DNA of 64,000 nucleotides from Ctenosaura bakeri (Eukaryota; Chordata; Lepidosauria; Squamata; Iguanidae), in the NCBI GenBank assembly GCA_948474755.1, contig CAOLHI010003124.1, forward strand, positions 1-64,000, given 5' to 3'. Below the pieces are notes generated by a model, which was not told the DNA's origin, made no database searches, and saw only the letters and a list, made by a program, of their open reading frames with translations. Below, piece after piece: positions 35,900-46,844 of this stretch. The translations under genes were made by a program, and so were the position numbers. Position 1 is the stretch's first letter, and every line of letters begins with the position of its first letter.

Positions 35900-37790
35900 A
35901 TTGACCCCTTTCCCAACCTAGCTGGTTTCAGGATTGGTATTGAGTCCTTTCAGCTTGTGGTGCTGGGAAATGTCAAAATCCGTGCTGAGGCTGCCTTGTC
36001 GGGAGTAGCTCAGGACTTCATGGCAGCCATAACAACCATGGGTCTGACTCAATTAGTATCTGGCCTCACTCAAGTTCCTGGCCACACTCTGGATCTTGTT
36101 TTCTATGCTGGATGGGATGATAGTTTTAAGAATGTACTTTCTGTAGTTCCTTTGTCATGGATAGATCACTAGGTGGTCTGATCTAGATTCAATGGGACTC
36201 AAAAGCTGTGCAGGGCAGGGAGAAGTGTTAGGATGTTTCAGCCATGGAATGGTTCCTGATAGTTTTTGGGGATTTTCCTGTCGCTTTGGCAGGGAATTTG
36301 GTTGAAGCCCTGGTCTAAAATGGAGAGAAGGCCAAGACCTTAAACATGATCATTTGTGAGTATCGCCTCTTACAGAAGTGCAGTCAAATCATCCTTTGGT
36401 TTTCCAGGAAGTTGATTGCAATGAAATGATGATGATGATGATGATAAATGATGATGATGATGATAATACCACCCCTGTTTTCTCCTTGAAAGGACTCATG
36501 AGTGAGACAGAGGCTACAGCAACATTGTGGAAGACTCAGACTGAGTTTGACAGAACACAAGCTAGGGCCCGTGTGAAGGCCTACTTTGTGGCAGCATGGT
36601 CAGCAAAGAAATATTTCTGTCACCATTGTTTTTCTAAGAAGCCTTTTGGTGGAGCTGTTTGAAGAGGTCAAAGGTTTATTGTATTTGGCTGAATGACAAG
36701 ATAAAGTAGGCCACACAACAGCCTGTGAAGAATGGGCCTGGTTGCAAATAAAATCACTGAGATCTATTGTGATTGGGATCCTATAGCTGATACAGTCCTA
36801 GTGGATGTATCGTTCCTGCTTGCACAATGATAACAGATTATTTTCATTTTCTAAAGCCTGAGAATATGTACAGTTTTCTTGAAGTGAGAGGCATCATTAC
36901 ATGTGCTCTATATGCTTGCCCTTTTGGCTCGCTAAAAGAGCCAGTGTGGGACTGGCCAACTCAATGCAGGGAGTAGTCAGTGCACCCACAGGCTTAAAGG
37001 AGGCTCTTGTAACACCTCTGCTGAAAAGCATTCCATGAAATCCTCTTTACTGTATTGGCCAGCATTCCAGTTTTGGGAAACATATTAAAACATTTCATGG
37101 CCTCCCAACTCCAGCGGGTCGTGGAGGAAACTGATTATCTTGATCTATTTCAATCTGGTTTCAGGCCTGGGCATAGGGCAGAGGCAGTTTTGGTCACCTT
37201 GGTAGGTGACCTTCACTGAGAACTGGACAGGTGTGTGTGTCCCCATTGGTTCTGCTGGACCTCTTAGCAGCTTTTGATACCATTGACCATGGTATCCTTC
37301 TGGGTCAGCTTGTTGAGATGGAGCCCGGAGGCATTGTTTTAGAATGACTCCATTCCTTCCTGGCGGATGAGCTCAGAAAGTGGGGCTTGGGGATACCTGT
37401 TCAATACTTTGGTCCTTGTCCAAAGAAATCTGTCAGGGCTCTCTTCTGTTCCCCCATGCCATGCAAGATCTACATGAAATTGCTGGGAGAGGTTGTCCAG
37501 AGATTAGGATCTGGTGCCATCAGTATGCTGGTGACACTCCATTCTATTTCTCCTTTCAAACTCAACCCAAAGAAGCAGGTGCTGCATTTTTTTTTATTTC
37601 TACCGTTTTTAAAAATAATTTAAAACATTTTTAATCATACATTTTTACTTTTTAAAATCTCATTAATAGTTTGATTTATTTTAATTTTGTTCCCTTGTAT
37701 ATTTAATTGTACTGTATTTATTTTAATTTGTAAACTGCCTTGAGTCTTGGTTTTGGGGAACAGGCAGATTATAAATAAAGTTAATAATAA
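35900..37790 (+). mobile_element. L2-like LINE, EN end through 3' UTR
   Basis: 35957-36172 encodes the end of the endonuclease domain (GLTQLVSGLTQVPGHTLDLV). Later come reverse-transcriptase traces: 'aatctggtttcaggcctgggcatagggcagag' near 37150, and a decayed LLDLLAAFDTIDHGILLGQL-like segment near 37255-37310. The 3' end has 'aaactgccttgagtcttggttttgg' and AATAAAGTTAATAATAAT. At about 1.9 kb it is the longest L2 here, and it is internally deleted and frameshifted. Confidence 0.8.
36427..36465. repeat. (GAT)n trinucleotide repeat
   Basis: Two GATGATGATGAT runs, separated by GATAAAT, lie within the L2 copy. Confidence 0.95.
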
Positions 37791-39689
37791 TATGATCAGT
37801 TGTGCAAAAATCAACTTGCTCCCTGTTGACTTAAGATCATAATTGATAGGAGATTGCTAATGAACCAGAAAATACTTGGACATGGTTTAACTGCGCTGAT
37901 TTTATCCATTTCAGTCTTTTCTGATTTTTTTTTAAATTTTGTGTTCTGACAACATAGCAATACCATCTACTGAAGAATATCATCTAAACTTTAGAATCTA
38001 AGGAAATGCTCTCTTATTAATATTATATCTTTATCCATGATATGTCTTTGTCATCCACATTTAATTATATGACATCTTGGAATACTTTGTAAAGTTTTCA
38101 AACTTATATTCTACTCCTTTGAAAGGGATTCAGTACTTATCTCTTGGGAGTTAATAGAAGAAATTTTCTGTCTTATCTCATCTGCAATCATTGCAAGCAT
38201 TCGTAATCATCTGGAATTACAACCTTTTGAAATTTACAAGCTGGATCAATGATCTGTAGCACCTTCCATCTTCAAACAAATCTCATCCTCATTTATCAAA
38301 TGGGAAGAAATGTAGCACACTGTTCTTGGTGAATGCCATTGACAGGAATATATTGTTACAAGAAAAATAAATATGGATTTTGGCAGAAGATTAATGGCTA
38401 TGACTAGTTTGTTTTTGACTTCCCCCAAGAGCAAGGCCTGGATGATACTGTAGTCACTGCAGAGACCAATGTCCACAGCCATACAAATATGCTTGTTTTC
38501 ATATGACATGCATAGAAGCTATGCAGAATGACCAGGGAATCCAGGTAGATTAGACAAAGGGCTTGTTAATGCTGTCCACTTCCCTTTATACATCTGGTCA
38601 TTAAACAAGCAAGGTGACTTGTACAACAAAACAAGTTTTTGCTCTCTCCAGTTCACTTGTTTTTTTCTTGATAAAGAACCTTAAATGTGAGCACTCACAT
38701 ATCTGTTCCATTTTGGTTTGGCCTAACAAAAGTATTGTTCCGCCGGACGTTTTAGAATTTTTCTTCTTGTTAGCATAACAGTTGCTTTTTTTGTATGCAA
38801 GCTGATCACCTGAACAGGACTAATGTATTGAGAAGACATTGAGTTCCAGCAAGTACTGACACAAAAGCATAACTAAGGAATGGGTAATTTTTAAAAACAA
38901 AACACTTAGATAAATCAAGAGTTATCCACTCTTCTACAACCACTGTTCCATAACCAACCTTTATTACCAGATTTGCCTTGTTAAAACTAAATAATGCTTT
39001 AATCTTGTAGTCTTGTATTAGATACGTTATCTAAGTTTGAAGTGCCCCTCAGAAATGGTCACAAACTGTCCATCCTCTGCTCTAAGGAAGCATGGAATAT
39101 AAATATAATACAGTGAAGAAGAAGCCTGAAAGCATCCTTATGCACTTGGCTGCCTTTATTTTTTATTTTGTTATTTGTTGTCTTTATCTCCTTTTTTATC
39201 TTATAGCACATCTAGTGTTATTGTGCTGCCAGGAATAGCTGGCTTTTATGTAGGTTTTTTTTTAACTAGTTTTTTTTTGGCTTTATTTTTAAAAATAATT
39301 TCATTCCCACTTTTAAAATACATTGATATCAACCACTTTTCATACCTATACTAGCACTTTAATAACAAATGAAAAGAGTGAGCAATAGATCTTTTTATAA
39401 GTAAGATTGATCTGTATAGCTTCCAAAGATCTATAAGTGTCAGTCACTTTTGAAAGCCATCCAAAACAATGAATAATATTACATTTGATTATAAAACATG
39501 AGTAGTCCTTTTCATGCTCTGTTTTGTTATTGCTCATTCTGTTAACGTTTGCTGAATGAGAGGCTTCAGCAGGGATATGTTTGTGTTCATCCAGTTGAAG
39601 TCTAATCTCACAATCTCAATTTTATGTACAATTTGTGGCCTCACACTGCCTTTTAGGTATCCCTCTTAAAAATGAAAATCTAATTTTAT

Positions 39690-39917
39690 TCCATGGTGCT
39701 TGGCTCTCTACATAATCTTGGATTGCAACTCCAATCAGCCCTAGCCTGCTTAGGTGATGTTGAGGGATTGTGAATGTTGCAATCCAATATCTGAAGGGCC
39801 ACATGATCCATACCTCTGGTTTAGTGGCTCTTAGTTGTTGAACCATAGTTTCATTATTGGCAAAGCTGGCAGAACTGTTGGGAGTTGCAGCTCACCATTT
39901 GGAGGTCCAGTGATTCT
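39690..39917. mobile_element. Palindromic MITE-like fragment
   Basis: TTGGATTGCAACTCCAATCAGCCCTAGCC, later 'gggattgtgaatgttgcaatccaa' and 'ctgaagggcc', form a partly self-complementary unit also seen at 48935 and 50158. Boundaries are approximate. Confidence 0.45.
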
Positions 39918-39930
39918 CCATCCTTGCTTT

Positions 39931-40478
39931 TTTTTTTTAATTTTTATAATTTTTATTGATTATACAACAAAGAAAAAAACAAAAACAAAAAAATAAAACA
40001 CCATGTGATATACATAATAGTGGAACAAATTTTTTTTTCAACCAATGCAAACTTACATTATTATTTCTCTCTATTACCATTAGAATCATAAACTTATTCA
40101 GCTTATTCTATATCATACTACTTGTATATTTTTGTTACCTATCTTTAAATCTTATTCTCATTATACTCATTTTTATTATAATAGTTTCATTCTTAATTCT
40201 ATATTTTTCCCTTAGATTTAATCTATTGCTATTATTAAATATAATCTTATTACTTAACATATCAAACTATCTCTAAAGGTAAACCCACTCCCCAAAGCTG
40301 ATTATATTTTAACTTACTTTTTTTTTGTTTTACAAAATTAAACAACACATATCCAATTTAAACAATACACCACATAATTAACACACACAAAAAAAGTGAT
40401 TACCCACCCCCCAGAGCCAACTTTTTATTTAATCCACTTTCCAAAATTGGCATTCTTCTTGTGAAAGGGTAGCTTTAC
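39931..40478 (-). mobile_element. L1 3' UTR, antisense, with 13-bp target duplication
   Basis: CCATCCTTGCTTT is present at 39918-39930 and again at 40479-40491. Between them lies T-rich sequence (reversed A tail), then 'ttataatttttattgattatacaac', the same tail type as the other L1 copies. 548 bp, no coding part left. Confidence 0.88.
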
Positions 40479-40951
40479 CCATCCTTGCTTTAATATGAAT
40501 TTGCTTTAAGTCTTGGAGAGATGCTATTGGGACAAGAATTTGGGAATCACAAACCTGAGTAGTTTGTGAATAGTAAGCAGTCAGTCAGCTAAAGCTGCAA
40601 GTGGTATATTGGCATAGTTTAGTTGTGAATAGGTGCACCCAAATGTAATGCTAATCCATAACTGAATACTCTTTGGGTAAGTGCAGGTTCTCCCTTTTAT
40701 TTTCGTAATCTTTAGGGACTGTTGTTTGAAGTTGGCTTCATTTGAAGCACATCATTTCCTTAAATCCATAATTTTTCTGAAGGTGAATTGTCTACCAGTT
40801 CTGCATGTACTGCTGTGAAATAAATGGGCAGTAGATTGCAGGTTTTGACAAACTGATATAAGAGGTTGTTTCTGTCAAAGCTAGGCTTCTTAAAGATGAT
40901 GCGTTCCATTTTCACATGTGAGTAGTTAATAGAAGTGTCTGTTATTCACTA

Positions 40952-41426
40952 CTGACACCCACATTCACAAGTTTGACCTTTGTGAATTTGATTAATTGTG
41001 AGGAGCCCACTTGCCTCGCCCCCATTCTCCCCCTCCTGTTCCCGTGGCTTTTGCCTAGATGTGACGCCTTCCTTCTCTGTACCCCAGCAAACGGCAAGTG
41101 AATGGAGAGGGAAAGGCTTGTGCATGTGCCTCCCCCCATTATCTTGCCTTTTCCCTGAGTGCTTTGCCTTCTTTCTCCACACCTAGGTAAAAGGCAAGCA
41201 AATGGAGGGGGAAAGGCTCATGCACAACTTCTCTACCCACAGGCCTTTCCTCGCCCATTTACTTGCCTTTTGGTTGGACATTGAGAAGGAAGATACACCC
41301 ACCCAGGCAAAAAGCAAGGAAATGAGAAGAGGAGGGCCTACTTGGGCAAGGGGGAGTTATTCACGGGTTTTTGACTTTCGCAAGGGTTCTGCACCTTGAA
41401 CCTTCATGAAAGTCGAGGGGCCTCTG
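40952..41426. mobile_element. Tigger-like MITE with internal tandem structure
   Basis: It is flanked by TA at 40950-40951 and 41427-41428. The left part 'cacccacattcacaagtttgacctttgtgaatttg' matches the reversed right part of the element at 7620. Inside, a segment with TTGCCT..CAAATGGAG.GGGAAAGGCT..TGCA is repeated about two to three times (about 41070-41320). Confidence 0.6.
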
Positions 41427-41553
41427 TAATATATAAAATTATATCACTTCTTTTGATCAACATTATCTTTCCTGAAGACACTTGGGGCTTGGGGAAAATC
41501 TGTTCTCAGTAGTTTGGTTTGCTCCTTTGCACAGACAAGGAAGAGGCAGGAGG

Positions 41554-41600
41554 TTAGATGCTATGGTCTTTGCCATCCTTCCAGCTCTATGATTCTAGGA
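41554..41600 (+). mobile_element. CR1 3' terminal stub
   Basis: GGTCTTTGCCATCCTTCCAGC and TCTATGATTCTAGG match the last about 45 bp of CR1, as expected for severe 5' truncation. Confidence 0.6.
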
Positions 41601-42088
41601 CTTCTACTGGCACAGAGAACTACTGATCTGAAGGCAGTAGAGGCTACTAATCAATGGGACAGTGAATCTGCTCTTGGTTTTAGTCTATGTTTCTGAATCT
41701 CATCCCCAAAATAGACTGAGCACCTTGAGTAGCCTCTTTATAGTTGAGGCTAAGCCAGAACATATTCACACCCACACCCACTGGGAAGCAACCAACTGCC
41801 ACTGCTTGAAGAAAGAGGTCTGCTTGTACCATCTGCTGAGTCTTTATGTCAGTGGTTGGATTGTCAGTACAAGTGGACACAAACACACACCCAGCAATTC
41901 TCCACTGTTTCCTAATGATTTGTGCAAAGTTTTTCATATAAGATTAACAATAATCTTTGTTGTGTGGTGTTTCTGCTAAGAGTGCTGCTTGTCAGTAGAA
42001 CTTGCTGAATAGAATATTACATTAGGTTTGATCCATACGTTTTTAGGACTCATCTCTTACTAACCATGGATCTTTGACCTTTTTCTAG

Positions 42089-42182
42089 GTTGACTGGCAT
42101 CAGCTGGATTATCTGGTAATTGATATGCCCCCTGGAACAGGAGATGTACAGCTGTCAATCTCACAGAATATCCCAATTGCAG
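42089..42182 (+). CDS. NUBPL: NUBPL internal exon (DMPPGTGD motif)
   Basis: Ninety-four nt reading [20 protein letters not shown] then [11 protein letters not shown] plus one base. [14 protein letters not shown] is the Walker-B-like nucleotide-binding signature of Mrp/NBP35/NUBPL ATPases; the Asp in IDMPPG would coordinate the magnesium of bound ATP. The acceptor is TTTCTAG|GTTGAC and the donor is TTGCAG|GTATC. The last G plus the first two bases of the next exon make glycine. The frame is intact. The catalytic signature here and the switch exon at 8275 show that the host gene is under coding constraint. Confidence 0.96.
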
Positions 42183-42469
42183 GTATCTTGTATAGATATA
42201 TAGTCCAGTCCTTGCATATCTATTTAGAAATAAGTTTTTTAAAACTTCAATTTTTTTTGTTTAAAAAAATAGATTTTTTTGCTAGAACAAGAGTGGCAGG
42301 GATGTATCTTGTTCTGCAGAAGAACTGCAGCCTCTGAAGGCTTCCAAGTGCAGCAGTTCTCAGTTTTCAGCATGATAGTGGTGATGGTAGGGGGCTGTAA
42401 GTGCACTTCCTTATCCTAGTGCTGGTTGTAACTTTTAAACTGGTAAACAGTATTTTTGAAGGAATATCT

Positions 42470-43380
42470 ATTCCCATGCCTACCTGTCCAGACCCTAAGA
42501 CCTACATCAAAGCCCTCCTCTAGGTGACCTTGGCATATAAGGCAAGGCAGGTGGCTACAAGCAACAAAACCTTTTCTGTTGGTGATACCTGTCACGTGGA
42601 GATCTGGGCCGCCAAGGCTGTGACAGACCAGGGCCCGCTATTCTTCTCTCCCTCCCTAGGGAAGCAGCACCCTTTTCTATGATTATCACCCTCTGGCTCC
42701 TTCTTCACACTTAATCACACTTCTGCTTTCCCTAAGCCCACAACCTTTGTGGATATAGGGCAAAGCGTCTTCAGGTTTATCCGAAATGAATGTGTCACTT
42801 GTGATAGCATGTGTAAATGAGCTTAAATTAAAGAAATACTGTACTGAGGCTGCTCTTAAAAAAATAGAATAAAATCTTTATTAAAATAACTAACAAGGGA
42901 AAGGTATTGGGCAAATCGATGTTATGAAACAGAAAAGAACTTCCAGCGCTTAACAGGCAAACACGTCCCTAAGTTAGCAAGCCCTTAGCTTTTCTCCCAC
43001 ACTGAAGGAAGGCCCTTCCAAACCCTGTTTCTGGTATTTATCTGTTCTGCTGACTCACCCACATAGCCCCTTCCTCTGGCTAAACTGGGTTCTTTAGTCA
43101 GAGAACCAATCAAATTAATTCCTCTCTTTGTTGTTAGGGCTGCTCTGCAGACCTGGGGTTCCTCACAGTACCTTTCTCTGTGGAATGCCCTCCCTAAAGA
43201 GGCTTGCTCAGTGCCTTCATTATGGTCTTTTCAGTGCCAGGCAAAGCCACTTATATTTTCTCAGGCACTTTTAGATCTTAGCATTGTTCTTTTTTGCCGA
43301 TGATTATGTTTCTGGCTTTATGTGCTGCTGAGTTTTTTTCATCACTGTTGGTTTTATTTTATGTGCTGCTTTTATCCGTG
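42470..43380 (+). mobile_element. L2-like LINE 3' end split by an LTR
   Basis: The left piece ends AACCTTTTCTGTTGGTGATACC. The right piece resumes with GTACCTTTCTCTGTGGAATGCC, 'ctccctaaagagg', and the T-rich 3' region with TTATGTGCTGCT. These join smoothly as one L2 copy once 42590-43167 is set aside. Confidence 0.65.
42590..43167 (-). mobile_element. Solo LTR nested in L2
   Basis: It begins TGTCACGTGG and ends TTCCTCACA on the + strand. Flanks ATACC (42585-42589) and GTACC (43168-43172) match at 4 of 5. Read on the minus strand it is TGTGAGGAACC...CACGTGACA, with a TATA-like GATAAATACC and then AATAAAGATTTTATTC in the expected order, so the element is probably antisense to NUBPL. It is 578 bp with no internal viral region. 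Confidence 0.75.
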
Positions 43381-43855
43381 CAGGTTTCCCCTGCTTATCT
43401 GACATGTTAGGGACTGGAGCACTGTCAGAAAGTGGAAATGGCTGGAAAGTGGAGCCCATCTACTATAGAGAACACGAAGGACTTATGGAAGCTTGCTTGG
43501 GACTGATTGAGCATGCATGCTACTTGGCACATTCCCCCTCCAACCCGAGCTTGCTTTACAAGCAGCACATGCATGATCTCAAGTAAGCCTCTGCAAGCGA
43601 GAAGAACTGGCTTCTGTCAGTTCTTCTCGCTTGCAGAGGCTTACTTGAGATCGTGCTTGCAAAACAGACAAGTTCCATTAATCTGACCATGAGACCTGCT
43701 CTTTCCATAGGCAAGACTGCATGCAAGTGGTGCCAAGCAAGCTGCCATAGGTAAAAGCTGATAGAAGAGTGTATCCCATAATGAAACTTGTCCTTAATTT
43801 GACAGTGTCAGAAATGCAACACATCAAAGAACAAGGTGTCAAAAGGGGTTTCCTG
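43381..43855 (+). mobile_element. CAGG-ended MITE, copy A, with central hairpin
   Basis: It starts CAGGTTTCCCCTGC and ends GGGGTTTCCTG followed by TA. The two ends are imperfect inverted repeats (8 of 11). Copy B at 18180-18637 shares the same ordered segments. It has no transposase. A pogo/Tigger-like origin is suggested by the CAG..CTG ends but is not certain. The 39-bp-arm hairpin is centred almost exactly on the element's midpoint. Confidence 0.7.
43571..43656. repeat. Long hairpin: 39-bp arms, 8-nt loop
   Basis: The left arm 43571-43609 and right arm 43618-43656 are reverse complements at 38 of 39 positions (one T/C difference near the outer end). The loop is GCTTCTGT. Arm core: CTCAAGTAAGCCTCTGCAAG. 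A transcript from either strand would fold into a strong stem, and NUBPL pre-mRNA would contain it. Confidence 0.97.
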
Positions 43856-45072
43856 TATTTGCTTTTATGTTTTAATTTACCTGCCAGAGAATTGTGGTTA
43901 TTGGGCAGTCTAAACATGGAGTAAATACATCAACATAAGAACAGCTGTCCTCAGTCCAAAAGATCCTCTCTTTTGGTCCAATAATCTGTTCCTTTAGGGG
44001 CAAGCCAGAAACCTATGGGAAGCTCACAAGCAAGCCTTGGGGTAATTGCAATCTCTTGCTTATGCTCTAGTTGATGACAGAACTGCATGTGTGTGGGGGA
44101 AGGGAATATATATAAATAAAAATATTCATGACATGCTTTTTATTTGAGAATATTGAAGGCAGAGGAATGAATTTCTACATATAAAATTTGTGAAGAAAAT
44201 AAGAGCCAGTTTCAGTACATGTCAAAAGATGCATAATCCTTACAATGTCTTGTTCACTCAATCATCCTTAAGATAGTTCCTTTCTGAAAAGTGATTAGGT
44301 AAAAATTATACATTCTGCTTAAGCAGGGTTGCTTCTCCAGTGAATTTCAGTCACATTTGCTGATTTTAATGATCAAAATATTTTCATACTTACCAATCTT
44401 ATTAATCCTGCAGAGGCAACACTGCTCGGGGGAAACAGTTTGATTCTCATTCCTCAAGTAATGTGATTGTGACATATTGCAAAGAAGATTTTTTTCCTCC
44501 ATTTGAATAAATGTGTTGGGAATTGTTAGAAGATGAGAGGGAAGTAATGTCTGGGTAAGGTGAGAAAGTTTACCCTAAATAAAAGGAGACATTTTAATAT
44601 TTGTGTTAGATATAAATGAATGCCAAAGTAAGTAAATATCACCTATGCTGCAAATCTGTTTTTAAAGTAAAAAGTGGATTTATACATAGAATATCTGTAT
44701 ATTAGGTAAGTTCAAAATAACTCCAAGAGTGTGAGAACAAAGCTTTGGTTTCAAAACTAATGGAAAGATTGGGATGGTGTTTATTGGTAGCTCTGCCTTA
44801 GTGGAAAGTGGAACACATTCTGGAATTGAATAGGAAATGTTGGGGTAGCGTACTGTTCAGTTGTGTGTGTGGCAGAGAGAGAGTCAGTGAAATTGAGTGC
44901 TCCATTGTGCATGAATGGAAATACTTTCTGCTAAAGCAAAGCCACCGTTTATCTTTAATTATAGTTCATTATGTTTTTAGTGTGCCATTGTTTTCCTTCT
45001 ATGGAGTGAGGTACCTGAATTAAATAAAATGATAGTATACCTGAAAGTGTTGCTTGTCTCCTTTCTTCTTAG

Positions 45073-45158
45073 GGGCTGTGATTGTATCTACTCCTCAGGA
45101 TATAGCTTTATTGGATGCACGCAGAGGGACTGAAATGTTTAGAAAAGTGAATGTGCCA
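45073..45158 (+). CDS. NUBPL: NUBPL internal exon ([12 protein letters not shown] segment)
   Basis: Two bases complete a glycine codon, then 28 codons read [20 protein letters not shown] then MFRKVNVP. The (G)AVIVSTPQD(I/V)AL motif is conserved across the Mrp/NBP35 family. The acceptor is TTCTTAG|GGGCTG and the donor is GTGCCA|GTAAGT. The exon ends on a codon boundary. The next expected segment (VLGLVQNMS and the CxxC iron-sulfur-binding region) was searched for by eye to 64000 and not seen, so the following intron is at least 18.8 kb. Confidence 0.95.
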
Positions 45159-45309
45159 GTAAGTATTTATAAATACTTTTTACAATGTATATATCTGAAG
45201 CGGGGGACAGGTGACTTGTGGCTCAATACGCTTCTGAAGCAATTTTTATCTAGTTCCTGGTAGCCTTATCAGATTCAGAATAAAATAAAACATATCTCAG
45301 TAATCTCAC

Positions 45310-45480
45310 TTTAAAGAAAGGGCTGTAATTCAGTGGTAGGCCACATGCTTTGGGTGCAAAATGTTCCAGGTTCAGTCCTTGGCATCTCCAGGGAGATCAA
45401 GGAAGAAGAGGGTTTCTTTTGTGTGGGGGGGGGTTTAAAATCTTAGAGAGCCACTGCTAGACATTGATGACAATCATGAG
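45310..45480 (+). mobile_element. tRNA-derived SINE (second family)
   Basis: GGGCTGTAATTCAGTGGTAGG is a tRNA-like A-box head, and GGTTCAGTCCTTGGC is the B box. CATCTCCAGGGAGATC and AGAGAGCCACTGCTAGACA follow. The G-run at 45424-45433 is a local expansion. Confidence 0.75.
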
Positions 45481-45889
45481 ATAAATAGCCAGTAACCTAA
45501 CTTTGAAAATGGTAAACTGCATTATATAAAGTTTAACTCCTATGGAAACTGCCTTCTTCCCCCAACTTCTGTTTGTTCTGTTGAGATTTGTCTTGTCTCT
45601 GTCTGAGCCTTCAGTGCTAGGTGCTGAGCAGTTGTAAGGAGATTCACTTATGGAGCCACATATTTTTGACCCAGCCTACAACAATTTAAATAATAATGTC
45701 CTGAAAATACAGAATTTGGGCTTGTCTGCTTCAAGTAGTCAGTGTTCTTTTGTTGATACATATAAATTGGGAACAAGTGTGGGGTTTGCCTAAATGCTGT
45801 ACGTGGCATGTGACTGGTGGGAGAGGGGGAGGAATAAATAAATAAAACTATTGAAGAAGTGAGTTATGTGTGTATTACATAGCCATATT

Positions 45890-45950
45890 AAATTGTTATT
45901 GTGTGCCTTTAAGTCATTTTTGTTTTATGGTGACCCTAATGTTACCACGC
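45890..45950 (-). mobile_element. MIR/CORE-like SINE tail fragment, antisense
   Basis: TTGTTATTGTGTGCCTTTAAGTC then TTTATGGTGACCCTAATG match the 3' end of the family in reverse. Strongly truncated. Confidence 0.65.
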
Positions 45951-46229
45951 TGTACACACACATATCCCAGTCTGTGATATAGTATGATTGGCTATAAAAA
46001 CTGTTTATGTGGCATGAAAGAAATATAAATTTCACACTTATGACTGAAAGCTCTGTGGAAAGGAAAGGACTTTTACTGGAAGCTTTAAAGCTAGGACAAA
46101 GGACCTCTGTATGGCCAGGTCATAAGTTCAGAAGGATCAGTCAGAGAGCTCAGTCTGATGAGTTTTAGATGGTCCTCTAAAGTACCCAAGTCTAGAGAAC
46201 AGTAGCAAGTGAAGCTGCTAGAAAGAGCA

Positions 46230-46840
46230 ACCAAAAGGTAGACATCCTGTTATTTTTTCCACAGAAAGTCTCCTTTTGTTTCTTCACTTTTCCAGGCATT
46301 AAGAGGCTATCGTAACTTCCCTCAGTGCTTTGTTACCTGCCACAAAGATAATCAGAACCGTCCAGACCCCTTTGTCAGCTTTGCCAGTGAGCAATTAACT
46401 CAGTCCCCTCAGGGCAGAAAAAGGGTGTTATAACCCTGGCTCTGCCCATGGCTTTTTGGTAGTACTTTGGACACATGTTGGCATGTTACACCCCAGATTC
46501 CTGTTCACTGTATTGCGCTCGGACTCCCCCAGTCTGAGACATCTTGCTTCAATTCTCTGGTGCTTCAGGAACGACAACTATTGCCCACTCTTGCTATCTA
46601 ACCTTTCTTTCCTTTTACCTTTGCCAGCCTTCTGTGGTTTGTGAGGCTGTTGATTGTTTGCATACGTTTGTGAATTTCCCCAATAAAAACATTCTTTTTG
46701 ACCTGCAACTGATATCCCCACAGTAGTACTGGTATAAAGAAGTGAAAAGATTCTGCAGTTACCCCCACCCCTTCTCACAGGCCTTCTTTTAAGTCATAAT
46801 TCCCCATCTGTCACTGCTGGAGGATCTCAAAGCCCCCCAT
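46230..46840 (+). mobile_element. LTR-like element, family shared with 32085
   Basis: GGGTGTTATAACCCTGGCTC supplies a TATA-like site. The polyadenylation signal AATAAA is at 46682-46687, and it is followed by 'agtagtactggtataaagaagtgaaaagatt' and 'ataattcccca', matching the copy at 32085. It is sense with respect to NUBPL. The outer ends are not fixed. Confidence 0.6.
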
Positions 46841-46844
46841 CTTT

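Larger units (their letters stand above)
17496..42088 (+). other. NUBPL: NUBPL intron, 24.6 kb
   Basis: It joins two NUBPL exons at codon boundaries, with GTAAAA at the start and TTTTTCTAG at the end. Contents are listed separately: CR1, L2, L1, LTR-like elements, SINEs and MITEs. Stretches in which I recognise nothing are 18638-19000, 24871-26840, 28430-29134, 29336-31670, 32851-33516, 33738-34794, 37791-39690 and 41601-42088. Confidence 0.85.
42183..45072 (+). other. NUBPL: NUBPL intron, 2.9 kb
   Basis: It starts GTATCT and ends TTCTTCTTAG. It contains an L2 tail split by an LTR and the hairpin MITE. I recognise nothing in 43856-45072. Confidence 0.88.

Noticed and set aside
39956..40276. 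106-codon very hydrophobic ORF resembling a membrane protein
   Set aside because: It is translation of the T-rich reversed L1 3' UTR.
43404..43586. 60-codon ORF as a small gene
   Set aside because: It lies in a MITE and runs into the hairpin. The other copy at 18 kb has no matching frame.
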